Source: Paramecium tetraurelia
Taxonomy: Eukaryota > Ciliophora > Oligohymenophorea > Peniculida > Parameciidae
Assembly (NCBI RefSeq): GCF_000165425.1
Contig: NW_001798992.1
Location: 38,902-102,901, forward strand
Direction of reading: 5' to 3'
Length of the DNA: 64,000 nucleotides
Below are positions 12,158 through 24,385 of the stretch, in pieces. The translations under genes were made by a program, and so were the position numbers. Below the pieces are notes generated by a model. That model worked only from the letters and a program-made list of their open reading frames with translations. It did no database searches and was not told the origin of the DNA. How positions within the stretch are numbered: the stretch's first letter is position 1; every line of letters starts with the position of its first letter.

Positions 12158-12228
12158 CGATTCCCATCTTATATATCGATTTTAATATATTATTAATATC
12201 ATATAATAATTATTTAAATCAAATCCTA

Positions 12229-12759
12229 ATGTAAGGAGCACCAGGTAAGTTTATATCGTTTTTATATTCTTTCTAGAAGTCCCAAGAAGATTTAGATTGC
12301 TTGAAGAACTCTAAAACGGAGAAAAAGGTATTGGAGATGGAACTGTAAGCTATGGATTGGAAGATGGTAAAATATTCATCTGAAACTTGTAGCTGAGGAT
12401 ATGCAGATGACAAATTGGAATGGAACAATCCTTGGACCATATAATGTAATGATATTATTTTATATCGTAGACTGCATTTGAGAATAGAATCTATTCACTT
12501 AAAATCACTTGTGGTCCACAATATCCAAAGGTTGCTCCATAAGTCAAATTTGTTACTAAAATTAATCTTCCTTGTGTCTAAGCAAATGGATAGGTATTTA
12601 TCATTGACTACTACTCAGATTGATCTTAATAAATTTGCCATTTTAAAAAATTGGGTATCCAAAAATACTCTGGAAAGCATTTTGACAGGATTAAAGAACG
12701 AAATGAGTTCTGCTGCTAATAAAAAATTGTAATAACCACCTGATGGCCAAACCTATTGA
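12229..12759 (+). CDS. MMS2: Ubiquitin-conjugating enzyme variant (UEV1/MMS2 family)
   Basis: 140 aa from five exons; introns 12245-12276, 12367-12392, 12446-12470 and 12594-12618. The spliced product aligns end to end with UBE2V/MMS2: 'PRRFRLLEELQNGEKGIGDG', 'SYGLEDAEDMQMTNWNGTI', 'FENRIYSLKITCGPQYP', 'VKFVTKINL', ending 'QQPPDGQTY'. The HPN...C active-site block of true E2s is absent, as in all UEVs. The expected role is to pair with a Ubc13-type E2 to make Lys63-linked ubiquitin chains in DNA-damage tolerance or signalling. The length equals the family norm and all catalytic-fold elements are present, so it should be functional. Confidence 0.92.
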
Positions 12760-12798
12760 GTTATTAAAATAAATATATATATAAGTAAAGAAAGTTTA

Positions 12799-13358
12799 TC
12801 ATTTTTATTATTCCTAAACATTTCTCTACCTTTTATGTTTTATTCTCATATGTAAATTCAATGAAACCATGGAGCCATAACTCTTATCACAATTCTTACC
12901 ATAACACTTTAAATATAATGATTAATTTAAACTTTATATTTCTTTTCTATTTAAGTAGATGTTCTTCTCACTCTCTTCTCTTTATACTTCATCTCCTACT
13001 GTTTTAACTGTTATTCCAATTTGTTGGTTCTATTTTTTAATGCATCTACTATCGATTTAATCTCTTTAATCTTCTAATTGTTTTTTAAATATATGTTCAA
13101 CATCTCCTGTAACTGTCTCAAATCACACTTCTCTTTCCTTATTACACATACTTTACATTCGCCTAATTCATTAGTAATCAATCTCTAATTTGAATTCTTT
13201 TGATCACTCCTCTCTACTTCTATACCATTTTTCAATGGTTCTCTATTTATTATACTTGTATTCTCACTTATAGTCCCAGTTCTTATTAATATTACAAAAT
13301 AATACTTTTGATTTATGATAATCACTTTTTTTGTTACTTTTATTGATTTATTTAACAT
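12799..13358 (-). CDS. Small C2H2 zinc-finger, coiled-coil protein
   Basis: 169 aa with introns 13282-13305 (24 nt, no in-frame TGA) and 12907-12932. The middle has a C-x2-C pair ('ECKVCVIRKEKC') followed by a helix rich in Lys/Gln/Glu. Splicing the second intron brings in a textbook C2H2 finger near the C-terminus: 'YKCYGKNCDKSYGSMVSLN' followed by 'LHMRIKH' (C-x4-C-x12-H-x5-H). That intron starts GTTT, which is unusual, but the finger is strong support. A nucleic-acid or protein-binding role is inferred; the family is not recognised. It is convergent with the UEV gene 40 bases away. Confidence 0.7.
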
Positions 13359-14189
13359 AATATAATTATTAAAATGTTAAACATCATTAATCTTTATAAT
13401 CTTAAATTCTAACATGCCTTTGTACGTTCAATTTTTATGGAATTTCATAATTATATTTAAATATTCAGAATAATTATTTTTTAAATATTCTTATCTCTTT
13501 TTAATAAGTTTATTTTTAGTGAACTCACATAATATTATTAATATTGAAATAATTTATAATTATTCCTTTCTTATACAATTCCATATGATTTAATAAGACT
13601 TATTGTAATTTCTGGTTTAAAAAATCAAGTGATAAATTATCAAAATGTTATGACTACTATTTATTTAAATAATTATACAATCATAATCCTATGAAAAATA
13701 TAGACAAGCTAATTACCTGCTGCTTATTATAATACACAATAATTAAATGAGAATTTAAAATATGGAGAATGATTTTATTTATTTATATAAATTACGACAT
13801 AACAATCTTCAAAATATCTATCTATAAAAAATCAGTTATTTTCAGATAAATATTATTAATTAATTTCTTTTAATATTAAATTAAATTGTTATCTAAAAAT
13901 GAAGAAATTTTATTAAATATTAATAACTGTGTAAGCAATCATAATGCATTATAAAAATGACTAAGACTATATCAAAGCTGTTCTATATCTCATTAAATAA
14001 GTGTTATCTAAATATTATAGGAAATAATTAATTGATCTTTTTGGAATTGACTGTTAATGATATTTATATGATTAAGTTAAACACTAAATTAATTTTTAAT
14101 ATTTATTATCTATAGACATTTATCATAACTACATTATTTTGAAAAACTATTATTATATAATTTATTTATATATAGAGGAAATAAATAAA
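13359..14189. other. AT-rich intergenic region
   Basis: About 830 bases, mostly poly-A/T-like with many TGA codons in all frames. No gene, RNA or repeat can be supported. Confidence 0.5.
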
Positions 14190-15393
14190 ATGTAAGTTAA
14201 TAAGTGCATGTTCTGTGATAAGTTGAATAATGATGGATCTTGTCATTTAATTCTCACAAAAGCACTTTATTGCAAATACTCTCAGTCATAAAACTTTTAT
14301 TATGAAAAAGACATTAATGAAATATTGGATGACAAATAAGTTAAATCTACTATTCGATTCAAAGATTATGTTTAATTAGATGAACATACAGAATTCATGA
14401 GGAGGTATATAAAAAATAATATAATGAAAAAGATTTTATAGATTTTTTGAGAGCGATGATAGAATACCAGCTCTTTTAGAATACTATAAGTACCACATAA
14501 ATATTCCCAGAAACTTTCATTGTAAAGTCATTAATAAGAGAATGGAAAAAAATAGGGAAATACAGTATTGTAAAATAAAAATGGAGTTGGGTTTATTTGA
14601 GGAAGTTAAATAATAATCTCAATCAAAAGTAAAGGACACTTCTGAAGATTGTTCAGTTAGTTAACTTAAGTATTTATTGAGAGATCTCAAAATTGAATCT
14701 ACTTAAACTGACATATCTAAAATAAGCAATACGACTGTGCTCAGAGATTTGGTTTAGATGATTGGCGATACAAAAGTTCAGCCAAAGCCTTTCTAGATTT
14801 TCAATTAGAATAAACTAATTTAAAAATCTTTAAAACCTACTATCGATGCTCAAAAATAGATGTACTAAAATTACCATGGAACTCTCAAAAAAACCATTGA
14901 GATGTAATTAAGATAGGTACAATAATTAAAATCTCCACCTCTAACTTAAAGAATCCCAAAACCGGTTTAAACATCCAGATAGACATCAGCATAGAAGCAA
15001 AGATCTAAAATAGAAATTCCAATAAAAACTATAAAGAAGCCACCTTAATTAAAGTCAAGGTAAGCTTCATTAGGAAATATCGAAATGACTAAATCTTGTT
15101 TAACAACTGCAAGAAATACTCCATAACAGAATGAATTGTTATTGGAGTTGGCCAAAAAAATGTTTTCTACAAAAATGACTTTCAATAATAGCAACTCAAA
15201 AAAGAAAATTGAGAAACAATAATAAAATAATTTTTTTGTTAAAGGAAGAACTAGTTTAGCTAATAGTTAGAAAAACTTTGAAGATCTTAAAAGTTCAATG
15301 AGAAGTTTAAGATCACGACATTTAACTCCTAGTTAAATATGTTCTTCAAATCATGGAACACCAAAAACTAAAAAAAAAATGATTTTAAAGTGA
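14190..15393 (+). CDS. Ciliate-type hypothetical protein with 'LLEYYKYH..IPR' domain
   Basis: 391 aa with one 28-nt intron (14405-14432). The N-terminus has Cys residues ('CMFCDKLNNDGSCHLILTKA'). A compact conserved-looking block follows ('RFFESDDRIPALLEYYKYHI', then 'NIPRNF', about residues 75-125). I associate this pattern with a recurring Paramecium protein family of unknown role. The remaining ~250 residues are basic, Gln/Ser/Pro-rich and likely disordered. The start ATG 14190 is the first in frame. A second, decayed member of the same family appears at 32818-33230. Function unknown. Confidence 0.7.
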
Positions 15394-15472
15394 ATATAAT
15401 AAGAATCTATTCATTCTTTTCAAATTTATCAAATATATATTTATATGGATTATAAGAATAATATCTTATAAA

Positions 15473-17269
15473 TCAGTTTCTTTGGGATGATTTTGGTTCT
15501 TCTTATTTTTATACTTAAATTTAACTACAGAATAAGATTGTAATTACTTTTTTGATGATATTTACATTAACATAGCTGTTCTATGTGGTAATTTTAGTTA
15601 TAGATTAGTTTGTGCAGGCTTTGAGAATAAAATAAATGATTACTTTTTTTACTTTTTATTACAATCCTTTAATTTCATCTTTGATTTCATCAACCTTTGC
15701 TAATAATTCTTCATTTTATTTTTCATTAGATATAGATCTTTCCCTTTAAGTCAGTTGACTTATTGTTAATCTAGAATGATTTATTATAGAATTGATATTC
15801 TAATTTTAAGATGAATAATGTTATGAATTATTAATAGGGTTACTAATGGTAGACATATTATTTTATTAGTGAACTTAAAAGCTGTTATTTTAAATGAAGT
15901 TATGAGTTGATTAACTTATTTCCTTGGATTATGGCTGATATTATGATGTATCAACATCTGTGTTAATCTTTTAATTTGCTGGTATGAATATGGTTTCACA
16001 TTCTAGCTATCTATCATTAGATTATTGTTGAAGTTCTTCTTGAATTTGATCATTATGTTAAAGGAAGCAATTAACTTGATTTTCGAATCTTTCNNNNNNN
16101 NNNNNNNNNNNNNNNNNNNNNNNNNNNNNNNNNNNNNNNNNNNNNNNNNNNNNNNNNNNNNNNNNNNNNNNNNNNNNNNNNNNNNNNNNNNNNNNNNNNN
16201 NNNNNNNNNNNNNNNNNNNNNNNNNNNNNNNNNNNNNNNNNNNNNNNNNNNNNNNNNNNNNNNNNNNNNNNNNNNNNNNNNNNNNNNNNNNNNNNNNNNN
16301 NNNNNNNNNNNNNNNNNNNNNNNNNNNNNNNNNNNNNNNNNNNNNNNNNNNNNNNNNNNNNNNNNNNNNNNNNNNNNNNNNNNNNNNNNNNNNNNNNNNN
16401 NNNNNNNNNNNNNNNNNNNNNNNNNNNNNNNNNNNNNNNNNNNNNNNNNNNNNNNNNNNNNNNNNNNNNNNNNNNNNNNNNNNNNNNNNNNNNNNNNNNN
16501 NNNNNNNNNNNNNNNNNNNNNNNNNNNNNNNNNNNNNNNNNNNNNNNNNNNNNNNNNNNNNNNNNNNNNNNNNNNNNNNNNNNNNNNNNNNNNNNNNNNN
16601 NNNNNNNNNNNNNNNNNNNNNNNNNNNNNNNNNNNNNNNNNNNNNNNNNNNNNNNNNNNNNNNNNNNNNNNNNNNNNNNNNNNNNNNNNNNNNNNNNNNN
16701 NNNNNNNNNNNNNNNNNNNNNNNNNNNNNNNNNNNNNNNNNNNNNNNNNNNNNNNNNNNNNNNNNNNNNNNNNNNNNNNNNNNNNNNNNNNNNNNNNNNN
16801 NNNNNNNNNNNNNNNNNNNNNNNNNNNNNNNNNNNNNNNNNNNNNNNNNNNNNNNNNNNNNNNNNNNNNNNNNNNNNNNNNNNNNNNNNNNNNNNNNNNN
16901 NNNNNNCCAATTTCTCTAGCTTGTGAGATTTTCATTTGCAATTTAAAAATTACCCTTAATATTGTAGGCATTCTGTAAACGTTCCAAAGAAGTATTATGT
17001 TCAATGGAGTTATTTAATTTATAAGAGAGGGATCTATCTCTATCCTATTAAAAAATGTTGCTTTTTCTGGGGAGGGAGATGTTTTGCTTTGCTCGATCCG
17101 AATTATTGCTCAATGATTGATTCAGTTATTCTCTTGGATTATTGGGTGGAACCAAGGCCAACTGAAATAAACTTCGTTTTAGAGTTGACATGGATGATTG
17201 ATTGGAATGTTGATTTAACATATCTACAACATTTAGATATCTAATACTTTAGGCAGCAGCATAAAACAT
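15473..17269 (-). CDS. Gln/Asn/Ser-rich hypothetical protein, interrupted by assembly gap
   Basis: The minus frame is open on both sides of the N-run (16094-16906) with the same character: Asn/Gln/Ser-rich stretches, then a C-terminal coiled coil ('ELLAKVDEIKDEIKGLQQKV'). The N-terminal part contains 'STLKRSLFQLALVPPNNPRE'. Whether the frame is kept across the gap cannot be checked. A 24-nt in-frame intron at 17224-17247 is possible. The 3' end is uncertain: the unspliced frame stops at 15473, but a 25-nt GT...AG intron just after the coiled coil would give another end. The likely start is ATG 17269 or 17218. No family recognised. Confidence 0.55.
16094..16906. other. Assembly gap (813 N)
   Basis: A run of unresolved bases within the minus-strand Gln/Asn-rich gene. 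Long apparent open frames over the Ns have no meaning. The flanking low-complexity sequence suggests a repeat that the assembly could not resolve. Confidence 0.98.
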
Positions 17270-17341
17270 AGTTTTTTTCGGATTTGAACTTAAAGTATTC
17301 ATAATAATATAATATATAAGTTATTAATTAGAAATAATCTC

Positions 17342-17986
17342 TCATAGTAATTGACATCCTGATTTCAATTGTTTTATACTCTCTTTTCTCATAGTAGATC
17401 GTAAAATAGTCGAAGGTTATCGTTCACTGATAGTCATACTAACCAATTCTTCAAATATATTTTTAATGTTATTATTCAAGAATGCACTGCACTATCTATA
17501 TTTTAATCCCTCTTATTCGCATCTTTCCCAAAACATTTAGAATTTATCAGGATCTTTCAGTTTATCTGATTTATTGCCCACAATTAATTTAGGCAGATCC
17601 TTTTTGCCAGCCATTTCTAATTCTGGTTTCCATTTGCTCCAAACATTATTGAAACTATCCATGTTGTCCACAGAAAACACAATCAGAAATGCATTAGCTG
17701 ACTAATAGCTCAATAAACGTAATCTTTCATATGACTCTTGACCTGCTGTATCCCTTGATACTTATTGCATGTATATACCACAAAGTTAATTGTACTTGAG
17801 TATTATCAACACTAATTACATTTGAGTAATTTTCAAATACAGTAGGCACATAATCAATAGGAAATTTATCCTATGTGTATCTATGATTTCACAATTAAAT
17901 TACGTCAATAGAATTGATGTCTTCCCAACACTGCTATCTCCAACTACAACAATTTTGATTGATTAGGGTTCCTAATTACAATTCAT
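17342..17986 (-). CDS. Rho/Rac-family small GTPase with CAAX box
   Basis: 198 aa with introns 17881-17903 and 17754-17778. Spliced motifs: '[20 protein letters not shown]', '[18 protein letters not shown]' (switch I of the Rho/Rac type, with effector-loop Thr), '[20 protein letters not shown]', 'VGNKSDKL' (Rho proteins mostly have TKxD here), and the terminal 'CQLL' CAAX box for prenylation with a Leu end (geranylgeranyl type). The Rho insert helix region looks short or diverged ('DPDKFQMFWERCEQEG'). Rho GTPases control actin, phagocytosis and secretion at membranes. Ciliates have few Rho-type proteins, and this one looks complete. Confidence 0.85.
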
Positions 17987-18290
17987 TATAAAATTATTAT
18001 ACTATTTTAGATATTTAAACAATTAATTTATTGTTTAAAGCAAACTATTCAATGGTTTATATGGAATTGTTTTTCTTCAATTGGATTAGAATTTTATCTA
18101 AGAAGTAGCAATATATATAGAAAATGAAGAAGGTTGATCATTTAAAATAGAAGTTGAAATTTTCAAATATCTCTGTCTCATTGATGGCATACACAAATGT
18201 ATAAGATTGTTAGAATAACATGGTCACAAAATAATAGATAACTAACATTTTTTGGCATCAACTTCATTTATTATTTAAAATTTTGGAAGC
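17987..18290 (+). other. Spacer with a possible 57-codon ORF (18124-18297)
   Basis: Mostly AT-rich spacer. One code-6 ORF starts at ATG 18124 and ends at a TGA that overlaps the next start by a few bases. Its 57 residues are Lys/Gln-rich with no known motif, so it may be spurious or a short exon. Confidence 0.3.
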
Positions 18291-18788
18291 ATGACTGATA
18301 GCAAAATAATTGGTTTTAGTTTTAAAGCTCCATTTTAAATAATGAATCAATAGAGATCCAAAGAATATCCTCTTAGGTTCAAGAAAGATACTCAAAAAAT
18401 TGATCTGCTTAAAATTGGAATCGTTTAAAATTTAGAGTATTTGCAAGAAAAAAAGCATAATACTATTTATTCCATTGAGAGTGTAAATTCTTTTTGGGAA
18501 CCAGCAGTTCTTTCTCATTTGGCCAGAATTGAATTAGAAAAGTTCATTTAGAATAATATCACTTTATATAGATATCTAGAAAATAGTAGATCATATGCTT
18601 AATCAGAGGGAATCGATAACGACCTTAGTAATTAATAAATATGCTCAGAATTACTGATATATTACTGTCTGTATAAGATGATTGAATCTTAATTACCAAA
18701 AGGCAGCCGACCTTTGAGATCACATCTTTTGTAAAACCCTATGAACAAATTATTAAACATTCCAATTAGCTATAGGCTCAAAAACTGA
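18291..18788 (+). CDS. Hypothetical protein
   Basis: A 165-aa continuous frame. It begins 'MTDSKIIGFSFKAPFQIMNQ' and includes a helical part 'ARIELEKFIQNNITLYRYLE' and 'SELLIYYCLYKMIE'. The end carries basic residues ('KGSRPLRSHLL'). No transmembrane helix, no recognised domain. Base use (GGA/AGA, many TAA/TAG Gln codons) is like neighbouring genes, which supports coding. Confidence 0.55.
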
Positions 18789-18963
18789 TCTTATTGATTA
18801 ATACAAGATCGAAATATATGCTGAAATCATAATTATTCTAAATTCCATTAGTTCAATTGAAACTAATTCAAAATTGTATTTAGGTTTGATTTATTGAGTA
18901 GATATATTTATTGACTAGACTATTTTTGATATTATCTTATTTCTTTTTATCATTATTTAATTC

Positions 18964-19300
18964 ATGCAATTATAAACTCGAAACTCAAATAGCTTAATTG
19001 AAGAGCTACAGACTGAAAAGAAATAATCAGAAGAGACAAAACAAATACTCAAAATGGTATACTATCTCATATAGGTTTTAGAAGGTGCAAGACTTTCATT
19101 AGAAAATGTAAAAGGAGAGAAATGAAAAATTATTTTAAAAAAATAGGTAAATAGTGATGCTACCTCCAATTTTATAAGATGATCAAAACTATCCTTATTA
19201 ATTTAATGAAGATGATTTTGAAGATGAAGAAACGTATCACATCAATAATTTTGATGAAATTGAAAAAGAACTTGAAACATTTTACTTACACAAAATTTGA
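18964..19300 (+). CDS. Small acidic/coiled-coil hypothetical protein
   Basis: 103 aa after removal of a 25-nt intron (19057-19081), which joins two otherwise separate frames. The N-terminal half is a charged helix ('SLIEELQTEKKQSEETKQIL' ... 'QDFHQKMQKERNEKLFQKNR'). The C-terminal half is strongly acidic ('FNEDDFEDEETYHINNFDEI'). It ends 44 bases before the convergent end of the PAS membrane protein gene. Function unknown. Confidence 0.6.
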
Positions 19301-19344
19301 ATATTCTAGTTCAAAATATTTGTTTTATATTAAAAAATGATTTA

Positions 19345-22300
19345 TCACATCTTTTGCTCAAATCTCTTAATTGCATTATACACTTATACATCCAATAGGC
19401 TTTCATGCGGTAACAATACTAATGCCTATCTAATTGCTCTAATTTGTCTTTATAATTTTCTAGTTGCATAGATTACAACAGAAAATAAAATGGCTGAAGC
19501 CACTATCCCAAAAACTATATAATAGATTAAGTAATTCTAGTAATCGGTTTCTAAAATATCAACAGATGTCGATATTATTGTTACATAGAATTCTACAATT
19601 GCTTTATTAAGATCAAAGAAATATGGCATTAATAGTTAAATATTTTCGGCAGTTTCCATAAAAAGAACTACTTCATCTGCATTTGTCTCCAATTCTCCAT
19701 TCAATTCCTTTACGAATTTACTTGAAAAAAGCGCTTAAATTCTAAAATATTTAAATTAAATCTTACTCCTAATACAATCCATTAAACCCTTATTTAAGAT
19801 GTTCCCTATTATTATTAATCTCCTATGGCTAAGGAAACTCTGGAAAGTATTGGAATTTCCCATTCTGATAATAACAAAACGGCAACTACTCACCAATATA
19901 ATCACAAAGATCATCTTAATACAAACCTAACAATAAGTTTTTATTTTCATCATTGATCTTGTTGGATGCCACTATATTATCATAAATTGAATTGTATTAT
20001 TCTTTCTATAAATCCAAACTAATCTTAAATTGAGCAAGTAGAATTTAATTGTTCTCTTAAAAAAATCCATTTGTTTTATTATACTCTGGGTTTTTCAAAT
20101 AGATACCACTTTTTCTCTGATGTTAACTTAATAATAATTAATTTTTTATCAATTAACTAATAATCATGCAACTATCAAATCTTTATTTAAATCTAACAAA
20201 TTTCATACACAAATTCAATTCAGGATTTGAATCTTTCAAGTTGATATTTTAGAATAGATAAGATGATAAGACATAAGCTGTTAGTATAAACCATAAAAAG
20301 AATAGCATCAAATAAATATGCATTATGGAATATTGAGTCTCCTAAATTCTTTAATTCATTTTAGCTCTTTATTATTACTTTAATTGCTTTTTATCAACTT
20401 AATGGGAATGTTTGAGTTTTTATAATTTTTTTAATTGTGATATTCTACAAGTAAAGAACTCTTTAAAATAATTGATTTATTTCCACTTACTAATATCATT
20501 TATGAGAACATCCTTAAATGTTTTATACTTCAATATTAATAGTTCAACATCCTTTTCTTATACTCTGCAAATCATTAGAAGTATATTCTATTTATAACCA
20601 TATGGTTCTACCCATAATTTAAATTAAAGTAAAATAGCTACTATGATTATCAAAAGTTAAACAAAGAGAAAGACAAGATACAAAAATTCATAATTATCAA
20701 TATTTGCAAAAAATTCGCTCACAATATTTTCAACTACGTTGCTAACAAAATCAATTATATTATTGAGATTTGCTTTCAAGAATAATAATCTTATTTATTC
20801 ATTAATTGCAGATTGTTCATCTGTTTCTTCCATCAAATTGTTTAATGCTTGAGTATATTCATTGACCATTTAATTGAATTACAAAAAAGAAATATTTTAC
20901 ACTTGATAAATATACTAATTAACTATTTTGATTTCTGCTTTTGTTAACTTCCCTTATTAATCAAGAACCGAGAATTCTTGTTCTATTTGGACAATTAATT
21001 CTAACAGTTACTGCCTTAATTACTAACTTTCTTTTATGATTCTATAGACATAATACTCACCATAATCAAAGTCAAGCAATCTAATTTCTAGATCAATTTA
21101 TCCTAAAACAGTAAATGTGCAATATAAGCGATTAAACTTATCAGGTAATCTGACAAGTGGAATTTAATATTGCAGATTGCTTGTATTGGCTCTTGCAATA
21201 ACCAATTCGAGAATGACTAAGAATAGCAGCACCAGAAAGAGAATTACTGTATTGATGAACACTTTAATAAGAGTAGTTTAATAGCGTTAAGTATATTACA
21301 GATTTCTGAGAATATTGAAGACAGACATCTAAGTCCTATCAGATGTAGCACTAGATTAAGATTGTTTAGCATTATCTTTGAACTCTAATTCTAAATCTTT
21401 ATATTATTAAATGACTTCTTCTACATTCTATTTATTTTAATTCTACTAAGAGCTACTCTTAGCAAATTCAAAGACTTATTTTTGATCCTCTTCATCTTCA
21501 TCATCGTATTATTCGACATTGATTAGGATTTCTTTATTTCCTCTTGGAGATACTAACTATTATTACTATTAACTTTCATTCAAATATGATTATTTTTTCT
21601 AACTATCATCAATGTCTGCATTTTGCACTTGATTGATTTTGTTAATGATTGGAGGATTGAATCTTATATCATTTTCTATTCCCTCATGATCCAATTAGAA
21701 ATCAGATTCATTAAAGGGATCACTTGCAAGAGTCTTTTTGATTGTACTATAATAGAAACTAGTAGATGGTTGATTTAAGGACTTTTTTTTATTAACTTTT
21801 TCAATATCATTTATTTACAATACAAATTAAGGAAGGATGTCACTGCCTAAAACATTAAATGTCAACTAAAACTTGATTGAATATTGTGTATCTTTATCTA
21901 TATATCTAGGTTAATTGATTCTCGAAATAAAGTCATTGATAAATGATAGATTTTATTCTTTTAAAAAATGAATGGAGTTTATTTGATTACCATATGTTAA
22001 ATAATTTTATTATTCAGTATCATTTACTTCAGTAAAATAATTTTGAGATTCATGATTTTTAACAGTACTGTTGGCTCTACTATATTCATGATCTACACAT
22101 AATTGATTAAAATTATTGATGGGACATAATATCATCGATTTAGGAATTCCCCTTCCTTGCAATTCTGATTATTACAACAGATATTCCTTCTCCAAAATAA
22201 TTTATTCAAAAATAGTCTAAAACCAAAAGTATACGAATCCTTTATTTAATAATTGGTCCAAAGTGAATCCTTCACCTAAAATGGAGAAGAGTTATTCGCT

Positions 22301-24301
22301 TATCCCTAAGATCTTGCCACGACGATCGAAAATAAGGAAATCATAACTCGTTTTGACTTTTTATAATGCACCTGTGATTATGTAATCTGAGTCATTTTCA
22401 AACATATGCAACAAACTAATATTGGCTGCTTATATAAAATTATTTTTCATCTTGACATATACTTCTTTGGAGTGTTCAATCAATAATGAATATCCTTTCT
22501 TCATGTATCTAAATATGATTTTATCATGGATCTATTAGATATATGGTGGCATCAATTATTCTATATAAAGTATATTCTAGAAATCCTTCTCATCCTTATA
22601 TCCGAAGAATTGTGCCAATTATCCTCTATTCCTATTTAGGATTAAGCTCTTTTGCCTTGCAAAACTAGTAGCAATCATGACCAATTCATCATTAAATAGT
22701 GTTAAATTATTCACATTATCAGTTTGCACATTCCTTTCGAATTGCATAATTTCATCAATTCTTTATTCAATGTCCAATGTAGCATGATAATCATTTAGGA
22801 TAGCTGAATACAAAATAGACAATAATTTTAATTCTAATATGTTGAAGTGTACTAATCGAGTTTGCAATTTCATTGGCTGTATTGCAAACCAATTAAAGAA
22901 TGCGTCTCTCAAATTCCAAATCTTCTCACTCAATTTATAAGTGCATAATGCAAAATCTTCAATTCTTTAATATCCTTTATCTAAATCAATCCAAAATTTA
23001 ATTTTGGTATCTAATATCGAAATCATTAAACTCAAATTATCCTCATACAATAACTCAGCTCTACGAATATCACTTAATTATAATTTCTTCTCTTAATCTC
23101 CTCCAACTTAAATTGTTTTCTTTTTTTCAGCCATTTTCTCTTATAAGATATTAGAAATAACTAGAAAATAAAAAGATTACCTCTAAGAATTAGTCATGTA
23201 TTATTTCAATTCTATGTAACCTAGCTGTGTTTTTTTGCAGGTGTGAATGACATACATGATTTTGTATAATTGTAGATTCTCCATAACAACCCAATCTTTG
23301 GTTTTAATTTGCTCAATTACTAAATTCATGAGATTCAACACAGTTTATTGGATTTTTGAAAAGAGATTGTCATTTTCTATCCAAATATTATGTTTGAATT
23401 TAATATGACATAATATGGAATACAATTAGATTGGACTCATTTTAGTTTAATTCAAAATATCCACAACGGTAAGCATCTTTTCTTGAGTCATAGGGGAATT
23501 ATATATTTAGTTGTTCATCTATCGGTTATACAATGATGTAATTATGGCAACTGATAATGTTGAGAGCAAGAGTATGAAGTAAAATACTTCTGTTTGTGAA
23601 ATTTCAAAGGACGTTAGTTTTATAAGAGAAACAAATAACATTAACGCAGTTGCACTCACATATTTTGTGTTTATTTAGTTACTGTAGGGTTAGATTAGAA
23701 CAGCGTCGATGAGAAAGAGTAAATTCATCATCACCAATATGATGGATGAAATAAGTTCGCTCACCATTGACTTCGTAATCATGAACACAATATCAACAAT
23801 TATTAACACAAAATTAAAATAGGAATATCTTCTTAAGAATTTGTTTCTCTGAGGTAAAAAGTAGTTCCTATTCACCAGGAAATAAAGAATGTAGCATATG
23901 AAAATGGCGAAAATGATAATGAAACCAATAATAAAATCTTCTTCCTTTAACATTTAATTGTTTAAGTGTTGAATTATTGGTATGAGCACCAATAATTGGT
24001 AGTAAGTAAAGAAGCTTTTTAATGTATATTTTAACTTAAACGTTGTAAATATGTTGATGATGATCAACCATAAATACACGCAAATAATGTAAGATAAAAC
24101 TTTGTTTAAGTTCGTCCTACCAATTAATTAGATTGGAGTTTGTAATGTGAACCAATTAAATACTTGTTGCAGAATTTGCAATTTAAAATCGATATATGGT
24201 TTATCGGCAAAATAATCGTGATCAAATAATAAACTAATCCTCTGAAATGAAAACATGATCATAATCAAAGTGCTATTTACTTCTGTTTAACTCTCATTCA
24301 T
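19345..24301 (-). CDS. Large multi-pass PAS-domain membrane protein, tiny-macrocysts B (TmcB)-like
   Basis: About 1,643 aa from ATG 24301 (ATG 24361 would add 20 residues); intron 19742-19766, and a 30-nt in-frame intron near 20449-20478 is possible. The first ~280 residues hold several TM helices ('EDFIIGFIIIFAIFICYILY'). A long helical region follows ('LYEDNLSLMISILDTKIKFW'), then a PAS-like domain ('RNRGQLAQFFGYKDEKDFQN', 'LMPPYIQQIHDKII'). Further on are an acidic Gln-rich linker, another TM set ('VILFLVLLFLVILELVIARA'; 'FLYLVFLFVQLLIIIVAILL'), an extracellular-type loop with Cys, and a last TM ('IYYIVFGIVASAIFFSVVIY') before a basic tail. This layout is that of the TmcB/TmcC-like proteins, which are expanded in ciliates. 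The role is unknown; a sensory or membrane-signalling function is inferred. Confidence 0.75.
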
Positions 24302-24385
24302 AAACTCAATAAAATCTCTTGATCTCTCTTTGAAATATTCGATGAAAGATAAGCAGTACATATATTATTAATTATTATATCATAA

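Noticed and set aside
16003-17004. Long apparent open frames on both strands across the N-run
   Set aside because: They consist of unknown bases; only the flanking minus-strand sequence carries coding signal.
19057-19074. An 18-nt GT...AG intron
   Set aside because: The 25-nt intron with the same donor (19057-19081) keeps the frame to a good C-terminus; the 18-nt version does not.
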